From Spirosoma sp. SC4-14 (lineage in GTDB: Bacteria > Bacteroidota > Bacteroidia > Cytophagales > Spirosomataceae), in contig NZ_CP147518.1 of NCBI RefSeq assembly GCF_037201965.1, positions 6,503,001 to 6,567,000 on the forward strand: a stretch of DNA of 64,000 nt, given 5' to 3'. Shown piece by piece: positions 9,192-18,276 of the stretch. The notes below the pieces were generated by a model. That model was not told the DNA's origin. It was given only the letters and a program-made list of their open reading frames with translations, and did no database searches. How positions within the stretch are numbered: position 1 is the first letter of the stretch; the number at the start of each line of letters is the position of its first letter. The position numbers and the translations under genes are program-made.

Positions 9192-10778
9192 TTAATATAA
9201 TGAAACCTGATAGATAGGATTACCCATAGGAACATCGCTGATTTCACCACGGAAGTTCTGACGCTGCACCCCATCTACCTGAATTACCAGACGGTCACCT
9301 GGTTGTGCTTCGCCAGCCAATGCACCTAACGATCCGCCAGTTGGTCCAACGGTTATAGCTTGTACACGCTTTGTTCCACGCACCAGCGATATGGTGGCAC
9401 CTGTTGGCCGGAAACGGGCATCATTGGGCGCATAAGCCGCAAAACTTGGATCAGCCACAGCCCGAATCTGAATACTACGAGCCGATGTAACCGGAACGCC
9501 ACGTGGATCTGTAGTCCGTTGTCCACCTACCAAATATTCCAATGTTGGCCGTGGCACTAAATTCACTTTAAACCGTTCAGTACCTAATAAACTACCGCTG
9601 TTATTAATATTAAGCGACACCGTTTTAGAATTAGGAACAATGGTAACCTTACCCTTTTCACCCGATTGGATAACTGAAGCGCCATCGGCCGAGAAAGTCG
9701 GATTCCATAGTGCGCCTAATTGTGGACTCTGAATGCTCAGTTTATTTTCACATCCCAAATATAGAGGAGGCATGGTTCCCGTCTCGATCTGATACGATGG
9801 TTTTGCAACAAAGTATTCAGCTTGCAACGGGACCGTTTTCAGACCAGCTGGCGTTTGGTAAGCAATTGACCCGGTAAGTACCCGGCGAGCCAGACCATTT
9901 TTATCATAAGCACCGCCCTGAGCGGTAAACTCAACAATACCCTGGCCATCCTGCATTCGAACTGGCGCGCCATTCAGGCTCATGCGAGGCTGAATTCCCG
10001 ACGACGAAGCTGCCAGAAACATTTGCCCTTTAAACTTCGTACCGGCCACAACCACTTTCGACTCCATGCTCAGCATGGCAATGATCTTATCGAATTTCAC
10101 ATCCTGCGCTCCCACTTTAGTAGCCAGAATATCGAGTACTTCGCCTTCAATACGGCGAACATCGGCTTGCTTCTGACTTAGTACGGCTAAGGCAGCCGGT
10201 ACGGGCGTTTGGGCAAAGTTCAATTCGGCAAAATCTTTCCGACGCTGGTCTGGAGAACGATTCGCGATAGGATCATCTTTACCATCGAGTGCTAAGGGCG
10301 CATATTTCGTACCTGCATATTTCGAGATATTGTCGATATATGTATTCAGATCATCTTTCAGTTTGAAAGCGGCACCGTTACGGCTGGTACCAATCATCAG
10401 TTGCGCTACTTTTTCTTCTTCGCTCAGGTTCTTGATATTTCCTGATTCGTCGCGCCCGCCACCAGCGTCAACAACCCGATCTTTTAACTTATCGAGTTCG
10501 CCGATAACATCTGAAGTAAGTTTCCGAACATTGTCGGCCTGTTTTACGATTTCCAGATCCGCAGCCCGATTGCCCGACTTTTCAACCGTTGCCCGAATAT
10601 TCTCGATAGTTGCCTGGTTTACCTTATTTACGGCTATGGTGGATTGCTCCAGGCTATTATTTATTAGCACAAACTTTTCCAGAATTGCCGACGTGACCTG
10701 TAAAGCCAGCATTGCGGTCAAAACCAGATACATCATCCCAATCATTTTCTGACGGGGTGTCTCTTTTGAACCTGCCAT
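9192..10778 (-). CDS. gldM: Type IX secretion motor protein GldM
   Basis: A 528-residue inner-membrane protein with one N-terminal helix (near residues 12-32, MMYLVLTAMLALQVTSAI) after a short basic cytoplasmic start (GSKETPRQKMIGM), followed by a long periplasmic part: a helical domain (to about 215) and beta-rich domains (D2-D4) ending in NPIYQVSLY. With GldL it forms the proton-driven rotary motor that powers T9SS export and gliding; its periplasmic stalk reaches the GldK/N ring. The MAGSKETPRQKMI start is characteristic of the family. It lies 29 bp after gldL and 49 bp before gldN, consistent with one operon. Confidence 0.97.
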   Translation of the reverse strand: MAGSKETPRQKMIGMMYLVLTAMLALQVTSAILEKFVLINNSLEQSTIAVNKVNQATIENIRATVEKSGNRAADLEIVKQADNVRKLTSDVIGELDKLKDRVVDAGGGRDESGNIKNLSEEEKVAQLMIGTSRNGAAFKLKDDLNTYIDNISKYAGTKYAPLALDGKDDPIANRSPDQRRKDFAELNFAQTPVPAALAVLSQKQADVRRIEGEVLDILATKVGAQDVKFDKIIAMLSMESKVVVAGTKFKGQMFLAASSSGIQPRMSLNGAPVRMQDGQGIVEFTAQGGAYDKNGLARRVLTGSIAYQTPAGLKTVPLQAEYFVAKPSYQIETGTMPPLYLGCENKLSIQSPQLGALWNPTFSADGASVIQSGEKGKVTIVPNSKTVSLNINNSGSLLGTERFKVNLVPRPTLEYLVGGQRTTDPRGVPVTSARSIQIRAVADPSFAAYAPNDARFRPTGATISLVRGTKRVQAITVGPTGGSLGALAGEAQPGDRLVIQVDGVQRQNFRGEISDVPMGNPIYQVSLY

Positions 10779-10807
10779 AAAGTATGGTAGAAAACGGAGG
10801 TTAAATG

Positions 10808-11620
10808 TTAGTTACCACGCATGGCAGTCAGCATGCTACCATATACGTTATTGAGAGATGCCAGGTTACCGGTCAGCTTCGCCATTTCGTTCTTGAACTG
10901 CTGTGCATCACGGCTTGCGTCGGTCATGTTTTCCATCGCCGTTGTCAGGCTGCCGTAGAAAGCATTCATGGCTTTCAGGTGTTTGTTGGCATCCTGTAAT
11001 TCAAGCTCATAAACGGCATTTAAAGCGCCCATATTCTTGGTCACTTTCTGGAATTGATCGCGGTAATCTTTCGCATCTGTAGTGGCATCGGCCATCGAAT
11101 TCATAGCTGTGATAGCCACTCCATACGACTTATTCATTTCGCCGATCGATGTCGACGCTGATTTTACATTACGAGCATAGTCGTTGGTAGCTACCGTAGC
11201 GTCGGTCAGGTCGGTTAGTTTCGAGACCGTATCGTTCAGGTTGCGGAAGCCAGAACCAAGCCGTTCAAACACTTCAGGTGTCACTTTGGCCTGAGCCAGC
11301 ATCTGATCCATGTTACCGGTCAATCCATTAGCCTGTGGGGTTGGCTTACGCGCTTCGCCCTTATAATCGTCGGCCAATTCCGGATATACCCGTTCCCATG
11401 CATAATCACTTGCCGAAGTGGTTGGGTTTGTGAAACTCTGAACGGCGTATAAAATAAAGATGACAACTTCGGTAAGAAGACCGGCCGTTAATAACCAGCC
11501 AAATTGTTCGTTGTGGGTAATTTTAGCCCATGCCCCGGCAATAACGACGGCGGCACCGGCACTATAAATGGTTGGTACTAAACGATCCCAAAAAAAATTC
11601 GTGGATTTTGCTGCTGCCAT
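10808..11620 (-). CDS. gldL: Type IX secretion motor protein GldL
   Basis: A 270-residue inner-membrane protein with two adjacent N-terminal helices (about residues 13-33 and 38-62) and a cytoplasmic tail of long, coiled-coil-like helices rich in Asn/Met/Ala with repeated MNSMADATTDAKDY-like and AMNAFYGSL-like segments. In GldL, a pentameric stator-like ring, a Glu in the second membrane helix is essential for proton flow; a candidate is in the LLTEVVIF segment near residue 50. Start and length fit the family. It is translated after gldK across a 152-bp gap that contains a perfect hairpin (11723-11755), and is close to gldM. Confidence 0.96.
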   Translation of the reverse strand: MAAAKSTNFFWDRLVPTIYSAGAAVVIAGAWAKITHNEQFGWLLTAGLLTEVVIFILYAVQSFTNPTTSASDYAWERVYPELADDYKGEARKPTPQANGLTGNMDQMLAQAKVTPEVFERLGSGFRNLNDTVSKLTDLTDATVATNDYARNVKSASTSIGEMNKSYGVAITAMNSMADATTDAKDYRDQFQKVTKNMGALNAVYELELQDANKHLKAMNAFYGSLTTAMENMTDASRDAQQFKNEMAKLTGNLASLNNVYGSMLTAMRGN

Positions 11621-11722
11621 GACAAGCGATTTGGTTGGAATAGGTAAACTACTGTTGGGTTAAGATTACGGCGTCAGACCAGACACGAGTGATCTGAGCA
11701 ATGATATACTATTTTAGCTCAA

Positions 11723-11755
11723 AGGCTGAATATCAGCGATGCTGATATTCAGCCT
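11723..11755. other. Perfect 15-bp hairpin between gldK and gldL
   Basis: AGGCTGAATATCAGC (11723-11737), loop GAT, then its exact complement (11741-11755). It is 18 bp past the gldK stop and 103 bp before the gldL start. On the minus strand only two T residues follow, so it is not a classical terminator; it may limit read-through or stabilise the gldK message. Confidence 0.75.
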
Positions 11756-11772
11756 CTGAAACACGAAATTCT

Positions 11773-12903
11773 TTATGCTTTTTTAGGCTTCGCAGCTTTT
11801 TTACTACTCTTGCTGCCACCAACACGACCACCGCGTCCCGATGCGGCACGCCCTTCGAGGTTATCCATTACGCAACGGAAACCGATATATGAGCGTTTCT
11901 GATCTTCATACTCATAATAGCGAGTTCCTGTTTCCAGATAGTAGGCAATATCTTTCCATGAGCCGCCCCGTACAACTTTCCGTGGCTCATCTGCATTCTG
12001 ATTGTCGGGGTTCATATCCCATACAATGGCGTTTGAGTTATCGGCATACGCATCCCGGCACCACTCGGCAACGTTTCCGGCCATGTTGTAAAGGCCATAA
12101 TCGTTAGGGCTGTAAGCATTAGCCGGAGCAGTATACGGATAGCCATCGGCATCGAAATTACCACGCTGTGGTTTAAAGTTTGCCAGATAGCACCCTTTAC
12201 CATTGGCTACGTAAGGGTTCCCCCAGGGATACTTAGCCCCGCTTTTACCGCCACGGGCTGCCCATTCCCACTCCGCTTCAGAAGGCAACCGGAAACCGAA
12301 CGAACGGTAACCACCTTCTTTTGTCCGGAAGTCGTCCAATGTGTTTGTACGCCACTGACAGAAATGCTTAGCGGCAATCCAGCTTACCCCCACGACAGGA
12401 TAGGTATCAAATGCAGGATGCGCATAATAATGCTCCAGCATTGGATCACCATTGTGGTAGGTAAAGTCGTTTTTCCACACGGTTGTATCCGGATAATATT
12501 TCGCCATAATTTCTTCTTCACCAAGGACCGATACAGAATCAGCCAACAGCGCGTTGACATACTGCCGGTATTCATGGTTCGAAATTTCGGCATCATCCAT
12601 ATAGAATGAGCTAATGGTAACCTGCCGGTTCATGTTGATCTGAGTAGCAGCGACATCTTCATCTGCCTGCCCCATGATAAACGAACCCGATGGAATCAGG
12701 ACCATGCCATAAGGAGTTGGCTGTTTCCAACCTTTGCGGCCTGTGGCCGTAATTTCTCCATTGGTAATGCCTACTTCGCCACCTTTGCCGTCTTTACCAC
12801 CAAATTTTGACTTAATAAAGCCGCAACCTTGCATCAGCAGAATCACCGCTGCGACCATTACCCCACGGGTTGCGTTGGCTGTAAACCATTTGTACTTCAT
12901 CAT
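11773..12903 (-). CDS. gldK: Type IX secretion/gliding lipoprotein GldK
   Basis: A 376-residue outer-membrane lipoprotein with signal peptide and lipobox (LMQGC, Cys27), a short Gly/Lys-rich linker, then a formylglycine-generating-enzyme (FGE-sulfatase/SUMF1) fold: MVLIPSGSFIMG, EISNHEYRQYV, PVVGVSWIAAKHFCQW, RLPSEAEWEWAARGG, NVAEWCRD and VVRGGSW. In GldK this fold is structural rather than catalytic; it builds the periplasmic ring with GldN. The C-terminus is a basic Gly/Ser/Lys tail. Tandem ATG codons at 12903/12900; the first was used. The 256-bp gap upstream (12904-13159) separates it from porP and shows no other gene. Confidence 0.96.
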   Translation of the reverse strand: MMKYKWFTANATRGVMVAAVILLMQGCGFIKSKFGGKDGKGGEVGITNGEITATGRKGWKQPTPYGMVLIPSGSFIMGQADEDVAATQINMNRQVTISSFYMDDAEISNHEYRQYVNALLADSVSVLGEEEIMAKYYPDTTVWKNDFTYHNGDPMLEHYYAHPAFDTYPVVGVSWIAAKHFCQWRTNTLDDFRTKEGGYRSFGFRLPSEAEWEWAARGGKSGAKYPWGNPYVANGKGCYLANFKPQRGNFDADGYPYTAPANAYSPNDYGLYNMAGNVAEWCRDAYADNSNAIVWDMNPDNQNADEPRKVVRGGSWKDIAYYLETGTRYYEYEDQKRSYIGFRCVMDNLEGRAASGRGGRVGGSKSSKKAAKPKKA

Positions 12904-13159
12904 TATAGGACTTTAAACCTTCTTCTTGTGCGAGACCAGACTAAAAACGAAAATCTGTTTGGTTATTGTATGTTGAAATTTCTTTACGCAGAATTTATTA
13001 AAACGTTGCTCAATTAATGCGTATTAATACTTTTTAACATAACCCCTTTCCGTTCAAAAATACGCAGCTATTTCTTAACTGCATAACAAGAATGCTGCCA
13101 AAATCAGAGTCTTTTTAATTCACCACATGAAACCTAAAACAATCCAACGTCATATTAGA

Positions 13160-14128
13160 TTAGTACCGGAATCGTGGCGTCCGTATGATAGGTTTCTTGC
13201 GCGGGTCAGGAGCGGGTAGTGCATAAGCCAGCATAATCTCATGCGATGTTGCGCTTTTTACACTGGCTCCTGTTACCAGATCCAGCGAATACCCAATCCG
13301 TAATGCGTTGTTCCGCATTAGGTTAATTCCGGCCGTAACCATCACCGCATCCTGATACCGATACCCAACTCCGGCCCATATCCGATTGTCGTATGTACCT
13401 ACAACGTTGACAGTGGCGGTTGAATTGCGAAGCCCTCCCTTTGTTGCATACTGAATCAGAATAGACGGTTGTATATCAATGTCATAACCCAGCCCCAACC
13501 GATACCCTGCACTCAGATATGCATTCGGATAGAGCGGACTGGTCGATCGGTCGGTACCAAGCGTATAGGAAGCCTGGTTCAGGTGATTTACACTAAGCCC
13601 AATCCAGTAGTCGGTTGTATTATAATAAACCCCAGCACCAATATCGGGTTTTGCCTGGCTGATCCGGCCAGTCGGAATGAGCGGATCGCCGGGTTCACTG
13701 GGGCGAAATTTGCCATAATCGTAGGACTTGTTAAATAAACCAGCCTGAACGCCTAAAGCCAGTGTACCATTTTTCAGGGCCAACCGATAGGCATACGAAA
13801 CCTGAACGGACTGATTGGTAGTTGCAGCCAGTTTATCGTTAAAGGCATAAATACCAACTCCGCTTTTAATCCGGGCCAACGGCATATTGAACGAAACCAA
13901 CTGGGTATTCTGCACGCCATCGTCATTACTTCCAATAGCCTGATAACCAAGATACTGTGTCCGCTGGGTCAATTGCAGCCGCGATACCCCCTCCGACCCA
14001 GCCGCGGCCGGGTTATAATAGAGTGGGTTATACATATACATGCTAAACTGAGGCTCCTGTTGGGCAAAAACCGACCGTGTAGCCAGCGTCAGCAATAAAA
14101 AAGCAAAAACGTAAACTGTGCGAATCAT
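13160..14128 (-). CDS. PorP/SprF-family type IX secretion outer-membrane protein
   Basis: A 322-residue protein: signal peptide (cleavage near VFAQQ), then the family signature directly after it (EPQFSMYMYNPLYYNPAAAG), and a beta-barrel built of alternating strands ending in an Arg/Tyr-terminated strand. PorP/SprF proteins are outer-membrane partners that anchor exported adhesins such as SprB or link PorE and the ring; genomes usually encode several. Placement directly upstream of gldK on the same strand is the classical T9SS arrangement (porP-K-L-M-N in Porphyromonas). The 203-bp region before it contains the HemD-gene terminator and presumably its promoter. Confidence 0.9.
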   Translation of the reverse strand: MIRTVYVFAFLLLTLATRSVFAQQEPQFSMYMYNPLYYNPAAAGSEGVSRLQLTQRTQYLGYQAIGSNDDGVQNTQLVSFNMPLARIKSGVGIYAFNDKLAATTNQSVQVSYAYRLALKNGTLALGVQAGLFNKSYDYGKFRPSEPGDPLIPTGRISQAKPDIGAGVYYNTTDYWIGLSVNHLNQASYTLGTDRSTSPLYPNAYLSAGYRLGLGYDIDIQPSILIQYATKGGLRNSTATVNVVGTYDNRIWAGVGYRYQDAVMVTAGINLMRNNALRIGYSLDLVTGASVKSATSHEIMLAYALPAPDPRKKPIIRTPRFRY

Positions 14129-14256
14129 ACAAGCAAATAGAAAGAAACCAATGCCAATGGTCTTTGGCCTATTACGACACGCATCGGCGAGTTCGTTGCA
14201 ACTATGCAGTGCAGTTTACAAATAAACGCCGAAACTGCTACTTTATTGAACCAGAA

Positions 14257-14319
14257 AAAGAAAGGTTGGCTGCCGAAAAAAGGCACGAAAGCCCCATTTT
14301 CAACAACCAACCTTTCTTT
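14257..14319 (-). terminator. Long-loop terminator hairpin after the hemD-like gene
   Basis: Arms of 13 nt, AAAGAAAGGTTGG (14257-14269) and its exact complement (14307-14319), enclosing a small inner hairpin. On the minus strand the second arm runs into TTTTTCTGG. It begins 12 bp after the stop at 14332. Confidence 0.65.
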
Positions 14320-14331
14320 AAAGCCAAGTGT

Positions 14332-15117
14332 TTACGAATTATTGGCTTTTTTAATGTACAAATCCAAAGCTCCTGTCATTGAAGGTGCATTGGGTAGCGG
14401 AGCTTCAATGTCGAGGGTAAGGCCAGCGTCGGTGACGGCTTTAGCCGTTGTTGGCCCAAAAGCGGCCATTCGTGTACCATTTTGCTTGAAATCGGGAAAG
14501 TTTGTCAGCAACGAACTCACCCCCGATGGGCTGAAAAAAGCAATGATATCGTAGCTCTGAATAGCCAGATCCGACAAATCAGTAGGTACTGTTTCATACA
14601 TCACGGCTTCCGTGAAGTACAAACTGCTGGTATCCATAAATTCGGGAATGTCGTTCCGACGGATGTTAGAACAGGGAAACAGAAATTTCTCGTTCTTATG
14701 CTTCTTGATCAGATCGAATAATTCGGTAGCCGTTTTGTTGCCATTGAAGATTTTTCGCTTCCGAATCACAATATATTTCTGTAGGTAATTGGCCGTTTGC
14801 TCAGAAATACAGAAATATTTCATGTCGGCTGGTACTTCGATGCGCCCTTCCTGACAAATCCGGAAAAAATGATCAATTGCATTCCGGCTTGTGAAAATAA
14901 TGGCCGTATGATCCAGAATGTTAATTTTCTGACGACGGAAGTCTTTATACGATACCCCTTGTATCTGAATAAAGGGCCGGAAATCAATCTGAATATTGTA
15001 CTTGCTAACTAAATCAAAGTAAGGAGATTTTTCGTCGGCAGGGCGGGATTGGGTCACTAGCAGCCGGTTAACTTTGGTTAGCCGGTCTTCGGTGGATTGC
15101 ATGCTGGTCTCGTTCAT
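14332..15117 (-). CDS. hemD: Uroporphyrinogen-III synthase family protein
   Basis: A 261-residue two-domain protein of the HemD fold. Recognisable features are the N-terminal LLVTQSRPADEKSPYFDLVSKY, the linker-side motif IIFTSRNAIDHFF, CISEQTANYLQKY, and the second-domain IIAFFSPSGVSSLL and AAFGPTTAKAVTDAGL, which is the best conserved HemD segment. HemD closes and inverts ring D of hydroxymethylbilane in tetrapyrrole synthesis. The protein is divergent, as often in Bacteroidota, where such a protein is paired with a DUF4271 gene and its enzymatic role is not always shown. A shorter start (ATG at 15102) is possible. It follows the DUF4271 gene by 103 bp. Confidence 0.8.
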   Translation of the reverse strand: MNETSMQSTEDRLTKVNRLLVTQSRPADEKSPYFDLVSKYNIQIDFRPFIQIQGVSYKDFRRQKINILDHTAIIFTSRNAIDHFFRICQEGRIEVPADMKYFCISEQTANYLQKYIVIRKRKIFNGNKTATELFDLIKKHKNEKFLFPCSNIRRNDIPEFMDTSSLYFTEAVMYETVPTDLSDLAIQSYDIIAFFSPSGVSSLLTNFPDFKQNGTRMAAFGPTTAKAVTDAGLTLDIEAPLPNAPSMTGALDLYIKKANNS

Positions 15118-15220
15118 TGAATCTCAACTCGTTTCAATAGTCAGTTCTGCGCTTATGGTATGGTTTATCGTTGACCAGGCAACCAACCATAAACCACGAA
15201 CTATAAACTTGAAACCACTC

Positions 15221-16381
15221 TCATAGCGCAAAACGAAGGCCGATGATGAGTGGAATCAATTCAACGATGCAAAGGTACGAAAATAAATAGAGATTCTTGA
15301 TAGATTCCTGACTCCTGATGACAATGTAGAGGAAGGCAAGCCGCCCTGTATAGAAGATCAGAAGCGGAATCAGAAGCATGCTTTCCGACCAGATTGGTAT
15401 GACTGTGTTATAAGCAATCACGACTAGCAACAGGGCTAGTATCGTGAAAAACAGCATAGAAGACTGAAGAACTTTGAAGAAATGAACGTTGATTATATTC
15501 TGTAGTTTATACAGACTTCCAATCACTTCCAGCGCCAGGTATTTGCCCATCAGTGCCACAAAAGAAATTCCGCTCAACACCATAAATTCCCATAACACAG
15601 ATACCAGGTTTTGCTCGCCCAGCAGTTGCCGCGACACAAATACATCGAGGTTACGGCTTTGGACAAAGACGATCAGATAGGCCACAACAAAGCTCAGATT
15701 AACCACAAACAATATGTTTGTGCTGCTTAGTGGGCGATTTATTAGAAATGATTCCTCCTGGGCACGCAGGGAGAAAAAATCGCGCGGGCTATAGAAGCGC
15801 AAAAAAGCCCGATGATAGAACGAAAACAGAAAAGCATGGGTCGCCAGCAAAAACAGCAATCCAATGCTCAGAAAATTATCGTAGACCGAAAACGAGCGGG
15901 GCCGAACGCTCAGATTATCGTCACGTAGCACAACAGGCCGTTGGGTGGCCGATTTTGGGTAACCGATAAACAACCGTTTACCACTGATACCCGGTGCTCC
16001 GTAAATTGTCAGAAAAATTTCGGGCTGACGGTAAACCCGAAACAGACTATCGATGCTCAACACTGTCCACTGACCTGCCACAAGCTCCCGTTTCAGCGAC
16101 GCATTGATAAAAAGATAGCCATTTTTTTGCGTACGAATCAGCAGATTATAGTGCCGGTTGCTTTCCAGATCAACATAAGCACTCAGAGCCGTTTGGTCGG
16201 CATGTTGCTCTGCAATGTAAGGCACGTAGGCTTTCGACGCGTCATCGTAAACCTGAAAATCATCCTGAAAATTATGAACAGGATAATACCGGTTTCCGGG
16301 CCCAATCCCTTCGACGCGAGACTGGCCAAAGGCTGTAAGAAAAAAAAAGAGCGAAAGAGCGAAAGTATGAAAGAGTGACAT
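15221..16381 (-). CDS. DUF4271 integral membrane protein
   Basis: A 386-residue protein with a signal-like N-terminus (MSLFHTFALSLFFFLTAFGQ), a soluble beta-rich exported part to about residue 165, then about seven to eight membrane helices in the C-terminal half (DUF4271 region). Function unknown; in Bacteroidota it recurs beside the hemD-like gene, as here. The ATG at 16381 was chosen because it opens directly into the signal peptide. That ATG sits in the loop of a 19-bp inverted repeat (arms 16356-16374 and 16392-16410), so its start region should fold back on itself. Confidence 0.75.
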   Translation of the reverse strand: MSLFHTFALSLFFFLTAFGQSRVEGIGPGNRYYPVHNFQDDFQVYDDASKAYVPYIAEQHADQTALSAYVDLESNRHYNLLIRTQKNGYLFINASLKRELVAGQWTVLSIDSLFRVYRQPEIFLTIYGAPGISGKRLFIGYPKSATQRPVVLRDDNLSVRPRSFSVYDNFLSIGLLFLLATHAFLFSFYHRAFLRFYSPRDFFSLRAQEESFLINRPLSSTNILFVVNLSFVVAYLIVFVQSRNLDVFVSRQLLGEQNLVSVLWEFMVLSGISFVALMGKYLALEVIGSLYKLQNIINVHFFKVLQSSMLFFTILALLLVVIAYNTVIPIWSESMLLIPLLIFYTGRLAFLYIVIRSQESIKNLYLFSYLCIVELIPLIIGLRFAL

Positions 16382-16410
16382 TATGTGTCGTTCTTTCATA
16401 CTTTCGCTCT
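16356..16410. repeat. 19-bp perfect inverted repeat with a start codon in its loop
   Basis: Arms AGAGCGAAAGTATGAAAGA (16356-16374) and its exact complement (16392-16410). The 17-base loop contains the DUF4271 start codon (16379-16381) and a further short GACA/TGTC pairing. The left arm continues into one more AGAGCGAA unit, so the element is a short tandem repeat as well as a palindrome. Confidence 0.85.
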
Positions 16411-16586
16411 GATTCGGCGTCCCGATTTGCTCTTTCCACATTCGTTGCGGCACGCTTTTAAATCAATTTAAGTAATCAAGCAGAATTAAATCGGACTAAC
16501 TGAGCAGAATACTCGCTGTAAATCAATTGGTTACCCACTAATTCACCGCACTGGCGGCCTGCTCAATCGCGAATTTGCTCATTTAC

Positions 16587-17462
16587 TTATTTTCCTAATG
16601 CTTTCAGCATGGTATCGCCAATCAGAGCTGGCGATTCTACTACAAAAATACCACATTCGCGCATAATGGCCATTTTAGCGGCTGCCGTATCGTCAGCTCC
16701 ACCCACAATAGCACCTGCGTGGCCCATTCGGCGACCTTTTGGCGCGGTCTGACCGGCAATAAAGCCAACTACGGGCTTCCGGTTGCCATCGGCTTTGATC
16801 CAGCGAGCGGCTTCGGCTTCCATGCCCCCACCAATTTCACCGATCATCACAATGGCTTCGGTTTCGGGATCGTTCATCAACAGTTCAACAGCCTGCTTGG
16901 TGGTTGTACCGATAATTGGATCGCCCCCGATGCCGATAGCAGTGCTCTGACCCAGGCCAGCCTTGGTTAACTGGTCAACAGCCTCATAGGTTAATGTACC
17001 TGATTTGGAAACGATACCGATCGTTCCTTTCTTGAAAATAAAGCCAGGCATGATACCTACTTTACATTCTTCGGCCGTCATAACACCCGGACAGTTAGGC
17101 CCTATCAGACGAACGTCTTTGTCGGAAAGGTAGTTTTTCACGGCTACCATATCCTCTGTCGGAATACCTTCCGTGATACAGATAATCACCTTAATACCCG
17201 CATCGGCGGCTTCCATGATGGCATCGCCCGCAAAGGCGGGTGGCACAAAAATAATGGAAACATCGGCACCGGTTTTTTCAACAGCTTGTTGAACGGTGTT
17301 AAATACGGGCCGGTCCAGGTGGCTCTGTCCACCCTTACCAGGCGTGACGCCCCCGACGACATTGGTACCATACTCAATCATCTGTTGGGCATGAAAACTG
17401 CCCTCCGAGCCAGTGAAGCCCTGGACGATAACTTTGGAGTCCTTGTTGACTAAAACACTCAT
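16587..17462 (-). CDS. sucD: Succinyl-CoA synthetase subunit alpha
   Basis: A 291-residue TCA-cycle enzyme subunit that with SucB interconverts succinyl-CoA and succinate with nucleotide phosphorylation. It contains the CoA-binding Rossmann part (VIVQGFTGSEGSFHAQQM, GVTPGKGG), the ligase part, and the active-site His in GHAGAIVGG near residue 246. The start is the ATG at 17462 (MSVLVNKDSKV). No sucB is next to it, which is common in Bacteroidota. It is divergent from a membrane-protein gene; an exact TAnnTTTG element (17502-17509, minus strand) lies about 40 bp upstream. Confidence 0.96.
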   Translation of the reverse strand: MSVLVNKDSKVIVQGFTGSEGSFHAQQMIEYGTNVVGGVTPGKGGQSHLDRPVFNTVQQAVEKTGADVSIIFVPPAFAGDAIMEAADAGIKVIICITEGIPTEDMVAVKNYLSDKDVRLIGPNCPGVMTAEECKVGIMPGFIFKKGTIGIVSKSGTLTYEAVDQLTKAGLGQSTAIGIGGDPIIGTTTKQAVELLMNDPETEAIVMIGEIGGGMEAEAARWIKADGNRKPVVGFIAGQTAPKGRRMGHAGAIVGGADDTAAAKMAIMRECGIFVVESPALIGDTMLKALGK

Positions 17463-17501
17463 GACGGTTAGTAAATCGTTGGCAATGCGGTTGATTCGAC
17501 A

Positions 17502-17509
17502 CAAAACTA
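17502..17509 (-). promoter_or_regulatory. Bacteroidota -7 promoter element for sucD
   Basis: Minus strand reads TAGTTTTG, an exact match to the TAnnTTTG sigma-ABfr consensus. A matching -33 TTTG is not clear because the upstream part is an inverted repeat. Confidence 0.45.
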
Positions 17510-17567
17510 ATAGACGAAAGAATAAAGGCCCTTTTTAGAAGCCCTAATCTTCATTCTTTCGTCTATT
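17509..17567. repeat. 15-bp inverted repeat in the sucD divergent region
   Basis: Arms AATAGACGAAAGAAT (17509-17523) and its exact complement (17553-17567), 29-base spacer. It lies between sucD and the next gene and abuts the sucD -7 element. Confidence 0.8.
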
Positions 17568-17624
17568 CGCTTCGTGTCACTTAAAAAGTTGGGCAAAAGT
17601 AGCCGAATCTTCGTAAATTACGTG

Positions 17625-18200
17625 ATGATTTTTTCACACATTCTCTCTGGCTCTATTCTGGCCGGGACGGGCGTAGGGGTGTTTTGGCATTTTTTTCAGG
17701 GGGTAAGCTTGTTCAACCGGCTCTTGTGGGGGTTCTTTTTGCTCACCACGTCACTTGCTGCATTAATTGGCGTTGTCCACTATGCGGGCAACGAATCGCT
17801 CGAACCATTGCACCGTTCGATGGTCATTTTATCAGATAGTTTGGGAGTTGTTTGCGCCGTTGTAGCCGTGTGGGGGCTCCTCCATCAGCGAATGTATTCG
17901 CTCTCTACATTTATTTCAACAGTATTGTTCGGGCTACTTGTGTTTGTTTTATTGCTGCTTCCCCAAGTGCGGATTTTTACCCCGGTAATTCCATCAATGG
18001 CCATTTTAATTCTGATGCTACTGGCCGTCTTCTCATTGCTTCAACGCAACAAACGAGGAATGTGGATTGTGCTGGCCGCCATGATGATGGGGCTGGCAAC
18101 TAAAGCACAGTCGATCAATTCGTTTTTCCATCCTACCGATTTTTATCATTACGCCAGCGCATTGGCTCTCTGGTTTTTTGGCAAAGCCGCCGAACGATAG
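17625..18200 (+). CDS. Uncharacterised seven-helix membrane protein
   Basis: A 191-residue hydrophobic protein with about six to seven predicted membrane helices. It has no recognisable catalytic motif. The helix layout and C-terminal FHPTDFYHYASALALWFFGKA, which has an Asp/His pair before a last helix, resemble small Bacteroidota membrane proteins of unknown role (DUF6962-like; weak). Start choice: the ATG at 17625 opens directly into the first helix; a GTG at 17574 in the same frame would add a basic 17-residue leader. It is divergent from sucD and 76 bp before the topoisomerase gene. Confidence 0.6.
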   Translation: MIFSHILSGSILAGTGVGVFWHFFQGVSLFNRLLWGFFLLTTSLAALIGVVHYAGNESLEPLHRSMVILSDSLGVVCAVVAVWGLLHQRMYSLSTFISTVLFGLLVFVLLLLPQVRIFTPVIPSMAILILMLLAVFSLLQRNKRGMWIVLAAMMMGLATKAQSINSFFHPTDFYHYASALALWFFGKAAER

Positions 18201-18276
18201 CACAGCATAATCTGTCAAAATCGGTTTTAACCAATTCAGGTCCGAATCAGTTACTAATCCACTAACGACAGCAACC

